NCBI GenBank assembly: GCA_020746105.1
Contig: CM036619.1
Span: 51,444,635-51,508,634, forward strand
DNA from: Trogon surrucura
Taxonomy: Eukaryota > Chordata > Aves > Trogoniformes > Trogonidae
Direction: 5' to 3'
Length of the DNA stretch: 64,000 bases
The notes under the pieces are model-generated. The model searched no databases, had not been told where the DNA came from, and saw only the letters and a list, made by a program, of their open reading frames with translations. Shown piece by piece: positions 40,301 through 52,300 of the stretch. The stretch's first letter is position 1. Each line of letters starts with the position of its first letter. The position numbers and the translations under genes are program-made.

Positions 40301-43300
40301 TACAATATATTTCTCCGTATTTCAGAAAGTTTCCCATCCCTGAATGCATCCAAAACCAAAGCTGCTGGTGGAGTTTCATACGCTGAGGGAATGCAGGTTG
40401 CACTAAATATAGAATTACAGTAATGACTCTTGGGGATAGGAGTATTTCTTAAACATCATAAAAGGAAAAGCAGTTAACTCACAGAAGTCAGTCTATTACA
40501 ACTGATAATGCAATAATAACCCCTGTTACTCTCTGTATTCTATCTAAATGATCAGAAAGTAAATGAAAACAAGAGGTATGGATTTAACTCACAAAGGAGA
40601 AAATGTACATTAACTGATTTTATTAACTCAGAATTTCCATAATCTGAACAGAAAGAGTTTGCTAAGGAAGATGAAACCCAAGGGAACCAAGAGTGTTAAA
40701 ACAATAAACAATTTTTAACTAATCCAGTTAGTTACATTTACCAGAACCTGTACTGATATTGAATTCTCAGTTCTACAAATATTTACATAGGTGTACCCAT
40801 TAAACATGCAAGTTTTCACACTGAAGTCAGTAAGACTACGTAAGTATTTAGAAGTCAAGTATACACTCAAATACTTGTAGAACTGGAGCCAAAATAAATA
40901 ACAGGGCTTCTTGAAAGCATCTTTATTCATTCGCTGCTCTGTTTAACTATTTCTTTCTTGGATATTTAATTCTGAAGAACTTGATTGAGAAAAGTATTCT
41001 GTAAGACTGAAGGGCAAAATGGTTTGCGGGGTTTCCTGCTAGTATTTGTTCACCTCTTGTAAGTACTCAACAGACAATGATTAATCTGTGCTCAAGACAG
41101 GCTCAGAACTGGAATGGCAAGTATGCTTCAGGGCCAGGATTGAGATGTATTTGCCAGGCCTGTGTGGAAAATGACATGAAGCATCCATTTAAAATACTAC
41201 TAAACTGAGCCAAGACTTTGCATCTTTCAACTTGGTGAACACTGAACACTTTCAGGAAAGCAAAAATGCTGCCAGACAATGGTCTTAGTAAAAGAACATA
41301 CAGTACACTATTCAAATATAGCAAGAGATTTAAAAAAAAACCCAACGTATAACCAAAGTAAAAAGTACAAATTCCGACATTAGCTTTATTTTAAATCATG
41401 TTTTTCACTCAGGCTCTTTTCTCCATTTTACTCAGAATATAAATGCCCAGGAATGCAAAGTACCTTTGGTGTGAAGACAAGTATCTTCAGTCTTAGAAAG
41501 CTGTTCTCAGCTGTAACACTCTGAGCAGGAGAATTAAAGCGGTGATTCAATGCTATGCATGCTTGGAAGCCAAGTACAGTCACATGCTTTTATCCAATTT
41601 ACTATCCAGATTTTTCTGCTTTCTATTTCAATTCAACCATTGTATTAAAACTACCGTCTGGAAAACTACTAGACCTAGTCACCAACTCTCTCTGCCTCTG
41701 AAGTCCTGCAAATGACATTTACTTTTACTCAGAGGCCCTTTCCATTGCCAGATCAGTGTGAAGAAAGCTTTAGGAGTAGCATCACGAGGGACATCCTGGG
41801 GAGTGCAATAGGAACTGAAATGTGGGGCTCCCTAATTTAGAAGCTGCAGTGATAATTCTCTGGCCCAAAGAATAAAACATATGGAGAAAAGGAGGAGAAA
41901 AGCTTCAACATGCCAGAGCAGGCGCTCTGCAGAATCCAAACCTGACTGCTTGGAAAGTGAAAATTCAGGTTCAGATCTTCACAGCAAGAGAAGAGCCATC
42001 AGTCTGGGTCAACCAAGCTCTATATAAGTGTTCTAATTACTGGTCCTATACAAACATAACGAAGGAGAAGCATTGCCTGACATTGCTGTGTGAGGTGAAG
42101 GCTGAGCGCACACCTACCCTATGGGTCCCACAATGAGAGGAAAAAGGGAATGGCTTGGTTGTGAAGCGGGGGTTTACATGCTGAGTAGTTTGATGCTGCC
42201 AAGTTGAGCTGGTGAATTTGCTCCTGAAAGGGCAGTCACATCCCCTACCTAACAACAAATTAAAGCTAATTTGGAACAGCTGAAACAGTAATCATGGAAT
42301 CATAGAACAGTTTCGGCTGGAAGAGACCTTCAAGATTGTTGACTCCAACCTTTTCCTAGCCCTATCAACACCACTAAACCATGTCCCTCAACACAACATC
42401 TACCTGTCTCTTAAACACCTCCAGGGATGGCGACTCAACCATCTCCCTGGGCAGCCTGTTCCAATGCCCGACAACCCTCGCAGAAAAGAAATTCTTCCTA
42501 ATATCCAACCTGAACCTTCCTTGACAGAACTTAAGGCCATTTCCCCTTGTCCTGTCACTCACCACTAGGGAGAACAGACCAAGCCTCACCTTGCTACAAC
42601 CTCCTTGTAGGTAGTTGTAAAGAGTGATGAGGTCTCCCCTCAATCTCCTCTTCTCCAGGCTAAACAGCCCCAGATCCCTCAGCCATTCCTCATATGGCAT
42701 ATGCTCCAAATCCTTTACTAGCTTGGTAGCCCGATGTGTGGAATGAAACTCCATACAGAGCCGTAAGCACTTCTGGCCACCAAAGTAGTGGTGTTTCTCC
42801 AACTTCAACACCTATCATACTGAACAGCATGTGAATGATGCGTGTTTTCTAATGCAGCAGCAGTCAGTGGTTCTGACACGACAGAGAGGTTAGCATCAAC
42901 AAAATCCTGCACAAAGACTTAAAACTTAGCACTTCAGCTTTTTTTACAAATACTACTTTGCAAGAGTGGCCTACAAATCACCTGTGAGTCACTGAGCAAA
43001 GGTTCATTCAAAAGAATTAAAATCCCATTTAGTCTGCCTTTCAAGGTGATCTTCAGAAAAAAGATAAAATCAAGTTACCTTCCATCATGGGTGTTCCTGT
43101 AAGCTGCTATGCACTGTATTTTAGGATCCACATATTCTGAAGAAAATTCTTCAGCTGATATAATACAAACCTTGTGCTGAAAAATAAGCACAAGGCACAG
43201 TTAATGACTTCCATTGTACAACAGGGCCAGGTCTGAACGTGAAGGATGGAGCCTAATTTTAACATGGGAAGACCTGCGCCCAAAGCCATGTTCTGTCATG

Positions 43301-46300
43301 GATTTCCCACAAGATTCTGGATCCCTTTACCTGCCTGCATCTGAATGCCTCAGTGTTGAACAGCATTTTTCTGTCCCTCTCAGGGCCATATTGGCTGTTC
43401 AGAAGTTAAATAAATAAAAAGTGTATGTATGGTAATGGGAATGACAGAAGACTACCTCATGGAGTCAGAAGCTAGGCAAGAAGCATATAGAGGTGGGAGG
43501 GAAAAGCCCTTATCTGTGATGTTTAAGAAACATTTGGACCCTGGGGGAATTCCTAGACCTTCTGAAATGCAGGCATGAACACTTGCTTCCACAAAGTCTA
43601 GAGGAATGAGTTTCAGTGATACCAGGATTTCTCCGAACAGATTCAGAACTCATTTTAAAAGCCAAGAAGATCTCATACAATCTTTTAAAAACTAAACTAG
43701 ACATGAACAAATGAAGCTGTGGTAGTCCTGTTGTAGGTGTGGTAGTAAGGACATAAGGGAAGGCTAGTGCACTTACAAAATATCTAAGTGCAGGTTATAA
43801 AACTTGTGCATGAACTGCTTGAAAAGGACATAAAATACTTGAAAATGAAATAAAAATGCCTGGTAAGCAGTAAGATAACTAGCACCACGTATTAATAAAA
43901 ATAAAAATCGCGTTCATTAAAGTACAAAGTGATTCAGTTCAGAAGCAGGTCCTAAGGGAGCTCAGCTTGTGGTCTAGCAGTAGGGAGTAGGGAATAGAAA
44001 TCCTTTATAAGCTAGAAGGCAGAGTGCTAGAAGTCCCTTTTCCTGGGCAGCAAACATTGTGCCTGTCTTCCACAGGATTCCAGCCCATTGCAGCAGAACA
44101 AGGGCAGACTCTGAGGCTTCGAACTGCACTTCATGAGTTGCTGAGAAGTTAGTGCAAAACATGGTCTGTGTTTAGACAGCTCATATGCTGCAGTGTGAGA
44201 TAAAGGCTACGAAGTTGTAAGAGCTCTCTTGAGAGCTGACCTCAAGAATCCCATTTCCCCTTTATTCAGAGCAGATTTCTGAACTCCAGCTTTGGGGGTG
44301 GTTCCCCTTTGCCTCCCTGGACTACATGACAGGGGATCGCACAAGGGGCCGTTGACTGCATGATTACTGTCCATATAGCAGAAGTTATTCTTTTCCCCCT
44401 TCCTCTTGTCTTTTGCTAAGTGCAGTCTTTACGTTTAAGACAGGGAAATATTTCCTGTAGCTCAGGAGAATATTGAAATTTATCTTTCAATGAGTTATTC
44501 AGAGAATGAAAACTAGAATTTAGAAATAAAAATACAGAGATTCCTAGCACAAGAGACTTCCACATATGGAGATACAGACTAATAATATCAACATCTTTTG
44601 GATATGGATCTTGTTAGCACAGGAATTGCTCCTGGGAGCTAACAAACAATTTAAATGAACACAGCTTCATGAAATGAAGAAAGCATGTATTGATTGTTAA
44701 CCCTCATAGTTCCTATAAACTACTCTAGTAGTTTATAGCTGGCTTTCAATTCTAGATTTTAACTAACTGTGTAACTCAGATAGTGTTTCTAAAATGGAAA
44801 ACAGAAAAACATAGAAGAAAATTGTGTCCAGAAAAATGTATTCCTGGTGTGGCCAAAAGAGGGCAGTGAAGTTCTTTTATTCGAAGTATTTAAAAGTTAC
44901 ATGAATGAATTCTGTAAGAGACCCAGGAAACTCCTACATGGGTTTCATTTTAAAAAAATGAAAGATAAGAAAAAAAAAAAAAAAGATGAAGTTTAAGAGG
45001 TACCAGAAGATTTTTCACTTAAAGTTTATATGTAGAAGAGAGAGAGAGGAACTAAAATAAAGCATAAGAGAGTTAGAAAAACCCTTGCCAACGAAGGCAA
45101 GTTTCTGTTTAGCTTTGAAACTAATGAAGTTTGCCTCAATATTCTTTGAGTAGATATAAAGAAACATCTTCAAGCATCCAATACACATCATTTCACACAT
45201 TACAATACAGCATGTGAACATAGGGAGAAACGTATCTCTCTTTACCCACTCAGGGAGCAAGTATTGCAATTGGGAAAAGAAAATGGAAACTTACCAGAAG
45301 AAAATTAATTGATGATGCCTTAAGATGTATCTTTGTATCTGCAAGAAGGTCATAGGTTGCAACACGATTCCTGTCATCAACTACAACGCTGCGACAAAGG
45401 AAACTGAGACAGAAAGCCGGATTAAAAATGAGCCCTGCGGGCACCTCCCTGTTGTTTAGGCTATCACCTGTCTCAGCTGCCTAGCTTTTGGCTAGCCTCT
45501 CTGCTGGTGCCTAGCCATCCTGCTGCATCCTACGGAACCTTTGGCCACTGGTGAACACGCAGTGTCCTCGCTAGTGAGGCAAAGGATATACCAAGTGCAA
45601 AAATACTGCTTGTCTTTTGTAGGTTGACCTACCCAGAGCCCAGACCCCCAGACCTCAGCTCCGATTTCCATTTGAACTACTGTTTTAAGTAGGGTATGAA
45701 CAGGCAAAAACATACATGCTCTCTGCAGAGGTTTCCAGGCTGTGTAACACGGCATGTAACTAACTCGTGCTTCTTGAGGCCTCAGCATGTAGCAGCTGCT
45801 GCTTTCCAGTACTGCTGCTGATAGTGTGGATCAGCAGCTCTTACCCACACAGTGGCAGCTGGGCAAGTATTGATTTTAGGAAGCTACTCCGTACACTGAG
45901 ATATTCCTCAACAAAAGTGAAAAAATGTAGGTTTGGTTCTTAACGACTGCCTTTGATTGGCTGCACATCTCTGGTAAAGACAAATGCATGCTAAGAGTCT
46001 TTCAAAACCTTTGAAATCTGCCTCCTTCAGGGAGTCACAAAAGTTCCAACTTGCCAAAAGCAGCAAAAGGGAACCTTTGCTCAAGAGAAGTCATGTAAGG
46101 CTCTAATTTCTACTCTTTCTTCCACACTTCTGCTCAGCTAGGCCAGCCAGCAAGCCACGGGTGGGAAGCAGGAACCACCATACATCTGCTTCTCTATTTC
46201 TCCTCTATGAAACAGAGAATGTGGAAGTTTCACTCTTGCTCAGAGCACAGCTCAGACATAAAATCAGCTCAGAGCTAAGGACATTTGAGGCCAAAGAAAT

Positions 46301-49300
46301 ATAGGTCCCTTATTCATGATTTGCTGGAAGCTTGTAAGGTTTTATTCTCTTACAATGTTTTACTGGGAATAACCAAGCTCAGAGAGCTGTAAGAAGGCCT
46401 GGCATAATATATTCCTGAACTGAAAAGTTACTCTCAACTGCATGTACCTCACTATGCCATTTCTTGATTTATTTTTTAATAGAAGAAACTTGTAGCTTCC
46501 TACTTAGGAAAGATGACACAGCAATTTACTTGCAATGTGACCATCAGCTTAATGTAGAATGGCTGCAGAAGGGCTTTGCTGCATTGCTACACTACAGTAA
46601 CAAGGGCTTTCTTTGTATTTTCATGAGCAAGTTCTTAGTGGATCATATGAACAAACAGGTATGTTCAAAATTAGCCTATAATGCGTTTGGGAGAAAAAGA
46701 AAGGCAATAAAATGCCTTTAAATACATTTATAGCAAGTAGTTTGGGGCTCAAGGCGTTACATAACAGGCTAAAATAAGAGCTTTCCCCAGCAATAACCTG
46801 ACAAGGTCACTGCTCCATATAGCTCTGCTCTGTATCACAAGCATGCTGATGAAAATGATTTTTCTTGCTGGGCAATTCCATCCTGAACATCCCTAAGCCT
46901 CCAGTCTGCCAAACACTTAGCTCACGGGAAAAATGGATGGATGTCTGTAGTCCCCTGGCACTGGGTAGGCTCTCCCAAGGGCACAAACATCTGCAGGATC
47001 TCAATCCTAATTTGACTCACAAACTGAAATGCTCAAGTGTTAAAGACAATCTCACTCAGGACAGACAAAATCTCTTGTGCAGGAACATCTGCAGTAACCT
47101 CAGTAGCCAACAAGGATAAAGAAGCATTCAGCTGAAGACCTTGCCTACAGCCTAGCAGCCAGAGGATGGCTGCTGAATTTCAGAGATCTTTAACTGAAGC
47201 AGTAGTAATATTTAATGAGAATTAAAAATCTGTACAGTACTCACAGAATCATGTACTTGCTTTTAGATCACCCTGAAATTTAAACAGTCTACATAGTAAA
47301 ATGTAGAAATTCCAAATTAGAAATTCCAAATTAGAAAAACTGTATCTCACATGCTTATTTAATTATTTCGTGGTTACTTCAGAAATCTTACCTGTATTTA
47401 CAACTATATATCCTTACTCTGCCTTCAGTGACAGGTCCAGGGCTCTGTATTACTACCTCAGCAGTGTATAACAGATCTTCCTCATTGGCGTATTCAAAAA
47501 CCAGAACATAGCGACCAATGTGAGGAACATTTATGGTCATCTGTAAACTAACCTAGGTCAAGATCATTGAAAAAGAAAAAGCCGTTAGATTTTTCACACC
47601 CTTTGTTGCACGAAGCTCCCTTCTCCTGCCCTGCGGGCCAGGCCATTAGCAGCAGAGTCCAGGGCAATCCCGTAATGTCTCAGCAAAAGGCATCCACCAG
47701 AATGGAAGCAACACTTATAAGTAACACTTGTTCCACTAATAAGAGTCAACCAAGTCCAAGAAGCAGCTGCCATTATGACAGTTGTGGGAAGGCTACAAAA
47801 ACAAGCCTAGGAAATGAGTAAATTATGATTTCTCCTCTCCCCAGTAAAAAGTACCAGTGAGGAAACTTTAATGATGCTAAAAAATTGTCACTGCCATCTT
47901 TAAGCTATCTTTAACAACATATAAAAACCGAGTCTACTTTTCCACTGAAAAAAAACATTTCCAGGAACACAATTCCTACTGCAGCAGTGCTGTATACTAC
48001 TTCCCCACAAAGAGTGAATCTACTTCAGCAAACAGCCAGTGCCACTTTCTGAAGCAGCAAGTTTTTTTTTTTAGTTTACCTGCGCAAATTCATTAACAAA
48101 ATATTTGATGCAAAATGCTTCAAAGTAGTTGCACAGGAAGTGCTGTGGTTACAGAGGTTTTTGCTACAGTTGGCTATATAGGTATTTTCAAATTTCAACT
48201 GTTTTTTCTTAGTATTTCCTTAGGCTACAAAAACTTAAACATGTAAATAATTCTTTCAACAGCCCCCTTGACTTCACTGCAATTATCCATACCAGGAAAG
48301 ATTTGCACATGAATCAGTGATGAAGCACCATGGCCTCTCACATGCAAGTATTCTTGTTGCACCTGGTATTTTTAAAAGCAATATTCAAGCACAGTAATCA
48401 AGGGCATAATCATTTTCCCCATAATTACCATGTAGTTGATAAAATACCTTATTTTTACCAAACACATTTCTATCATAACTTTCCATAAAACATGCTTCTT
48501 TTTCAATGGACCTTCAACAGTGGCACAATTGTTTCTTCTTGTTTTCAGTAATGCAAATATTTTACTTAGGTATAGCTATTTTAGGAAAAAAAAAAGATTG
48601 GTGATGTATGTACACCATTTCTGCTGACAAACCACTGTGCCATTTCTGCTGCAATTAAACAGTATGCTAAATAAACCAATATGCCTACAGCAGAGCAATT
48701 TTTATTTAACAAAATACTTCTGTCACAGTGAGATGTCCACTTTAGGCACAGTTATAAGCCTGCCTGCACTGATCCATTTACACAGTTCTGTATAAAATAA
48801 AATGCAGAATTTGGTGCAGTCTGTTTTGGGGATGCGTTACAGATCTGCAAATCCTAAGCTGTAAATCCGCAATCATTTTAGCCCAGTAGGCTTATACAGT
48901 GCAGATGGGATTGCAATTAGCAGGCAGGAACCTGACCTCTCTTCCACTGATATGGGTCATCACTGGTTGATCAGGAGTCGGCTGTCGCACGGGTATTCTT
49001 CTGTATTCTCCCCCGTGCCTGAAATACGCTGCCTCTGAACCAAGGACACAGGAGAATCTGTCCAATGGCAAATGCCAATAGAGCAGGCAGCTTACACCAA
49101 AAAAAGAAAAACAAACAAACAAAACACAGGATTATTATTGTTTTCAAGTGCAGCAGGGTAATAATAAAGTTATCCAAGGTACTGATTTATTCTGTAGCAT
49201 AGATACTGACTGCTCTGCTGAAGCGCGTTCTGAATAGGTGCAGGGCTCTGTAACTGGTATCTGCAAGACGGGTGCTTCGTAGTAATCTCTAGGTAGCAGC

Positions 49301-52300
49301 ACCATATAATCCTAAGAACAAAGAATACAACAAATGCAGGACCATGCAGAAAAGAACAAAAGGAACATTCTTAGTCTTTTACAATGTACAAATGAACAAA
49401 ACCAATGACATACGTAATTTTTACAAAGGCTATCTGCAAGACATGGATTTTTTGTTGTTACGTGGGCCAGCAACATCACAATGTGTCTCCCCAACTCTAT
49501 TTATACCTTCGTACAGATGGCATGTAGGCAGCTGCCCTGTGAGTGGGGAAACTTCGAAGTTCTTCCCCATCATGTGTTGAACAAGACAGTGCTCGTGGAG
49601 GAGCCTCCCCAAGGGTCGGTGACACACGGGCGCCAGCTGGGTGCAGTTCCCACCCACCAGTACAATCCACATTCACCACAACTCAACTATGCGTGACTTC
49701 ATGAGGGAGATTCACGTATCCCAGGTGACTTCTAGAAAAAAATTCCATGTAATCTACTCAGCTGGTCTTCAAAAGCTGGTATGTTTTTGGGGGGCCGGTT
49801 ATCTCACTGGGTTAGAGCGTGGTGCTGATAACACCAAGGTCAAGGGTTCGATGCCCGTTGGGTCTCCATGTGTTGTCTGATCTAGTAGAGAGGTGTCCCT
49901 GCCCATGACAGGGAGGTTGACTTAAATGATCTCTAAGGTCTCTTCCAGCCTAGGCCATTCTATGATTCTATGATATTAGAGCTTGTTTATAAAAACTGTT
50001 ATTGTGTGAACATGCTGGGCTAAGACCATGAATAAACTCCATTTCAAAGGTATTAGTGAAATAAAACAGACACAATAAATACTGTCACTTTCAGCAAGAA
50101 ATATGTTTGCAAGCTCTTGAGTAACATTTTATGTGGTATTCATAGAATCATAGAATCATAGAATGTTAGGGATTGGAAGGGACCTCGAAAGATCATCAAG
50201 TCCAATCCCCCTGCCAGAGCAGGAATGCCTAGATTATGCTACACAGGAACGTGTCCAGGCAGGTCTTGAATGTCTCCAGAGAAGGAGACTCCACAACCTC
50301 TCTGGGCAGCCTGTTCCAGGGCTCCGTCACCCTCACTGAGAAGAAGTTTCTTCTCGAGTTTAAGCGGAACCTCTTATGTTCCAGTTTCAGCCCATTACCC
50401 CTTGTCCTATCAGTGGTTGTCACCGAGAAGAGCCTGGCTCCGTCCTCGTGACACTCACCCTTGATATATTTGTAAACATTAATGAGGTCACCCCTCAGCC
50501 TCCTCTTCTCCAAACTAAAGAGCCCCAGCTCCCTCAGTCTTTTCTCATAAGGGAGATGCTCCACTCCCTTAATCATCCTAGTTGCCCTGTGCTGGACTCT
50601 CTCCAGCAGTTCCCTGTCTTTCTTAAACTGAGGGGCCCAGAACTGGACACAATATTCCAGATGGGGTCTCACCAGGGCAGAGTAGAGGGGAAGGAGAACC
50701 TCTCTCGACCTACTAACCACCCCCCTTCTAATACACCCCAGGATGCCATTGGCCTTCCTGGCCACAAGGTCACAGTGCTGGCTCATGGTCATCCTGCTGT
50801 CCACCAAGACTCCCAGGTCCCTTTCCCCTACACTGTTCTCTAATATGTCATTCCCCAACTTATACTGGAACCCGAGGTTGTTCCTACCCAGATGCAAGAC
50901 CCTACATTTACCCTTGTTATATTTCATTAAATTTTTCCCCGCCCAACGTTCCAGCCTGTCCAGGTCTCGCTGGATGGCAGCACAGCCTTCTGGCGTGTCA
51001 GCCACTCCTCCCAGTTTGGTGTCATCAGCAAACTTGCTGATAGTACTCTCTAGTCCCTCATCCAAGTCATCGATGAATATATTGAATAATACTGGTCCCA
51101 GTACCGACCCTTGAGGCACTCCACTGGATACAGGCCTCCAACCAGACTCCGCCCCATTGACCACAACTCTATTCCATAGATTTAACAGAGCCCCAGGCTC
51201 AATGACTAAAGACACTGACTACATGTGAACTCTATACAATATACACATGAACTTCAGTATGCTGCTGTCTTTGTGTTCATACATGTTTTAAGGACATTCA
51301 TAAATGATCACCTCAAACAATTTGTCTTTTTATAGCAATTTCTCAGAACTGCTGCCAGAGAATGTTTCAGTTTTTCAGTGAGAGACAATAACGATGGCAG
51401 GATAAAAACATCTTAAAACTGACTTGTTAATCATGCAGCCCATCTTATAATACTTTTCTGAAGAATCTTTGTCAAGAAACTAAGGTCTTGGTCATCTGTG
51501 GCTGAGTCAAACTTTAGATATGACAACTGATATGTGAGCATTATGAATTTCTGTGAACATTTATGCTCAATCAATTATGCTGTATTTTAATATTACTCTA
51601 TCTTTTGAAGGTACAGGTTCGGGATAGACTTAAAGTACGTAAGCAGAAGAAAAATTAGAGCATGTGAAAGTCAGAGAAGAAAAATATAAAGAGGCAGAAC
51701 TATAAATTTTCACAACAATATTTTGCTGCTGTACTCTTCTCACTAGTGCCAAATTTCAATTGCTTGCAGGCTCCTTCCCATCAAACAACACCAGAGTAAC
51801 ACTGTCACGACAGCCTTCAAGTACTTCTTTTCTTCAGTTGTTTTCTTACCAAGAGGACTTCCTCTGCCATTATACTGACAGTCCACATGCCTGGAACCAG
51901 TGAGAAGGGCTCTGTAGTGCTTTTTCCTGGGATTGTGACAAAAGCTGGCTCCTTGCTGGGTGGAAAGACAAACTCTTTGCTCTGAGTAGCCCCTGTCAAC
52001 AAAAAAAAACAAACAAAAAAACCACCGAAAATCAAGTTAAAAAATCAGGGACTGTGTAAAACATCTATACTTGCTTAGGGGGCTGGACTGATGATTTCAT
52101 CATCAAACTTGGTCTTATAGGAGCTGATCAATGCTTTTCTGTCAATATCTACTAACAGTGCATTTGACGACACACAGTAAGCTACAGAGCTAGTCAGTGG
52201 TTGTTGTCTTTGTTCTTATTAGTCTTCAGCAAACTGGTTCAGAAAAGCAGAGCTCTGCCACTGTAATGGCTGACTTTGAAATATTCTGAAATGCTCGCTG

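Larger units (their letters stand above)
43177..45294. other. Intron with a palindrome and a CTCF-like motif
   Basis: Contains the inverted repeat at 44713-44738, a CTCF-like motif at 44853-44868 and an A-run at 44970-44984. No transposon recognised. Confidence 0.55.
49312..51849. other. Intron with a SINE and a CR1
   Basis: SINE at 49792-49973 and CR1 at 50141-51170. The remaining 0.5 kb and 0.7 kb stretches hold nothing recognisable. Confidence 0.65.

Noticed and set aside
49792..49868. Functional tRNA-Ile gene
   Set aside because: The two sides of the acceptor stem do not pair well and the element runs straight into a CR1 tail, so it is a SINE head.
50376..51114. Plus-strand frames across the CR1 at 50-51 kb
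   Set aside because: Antisense shadows of the CR1 ORF2 remnant.
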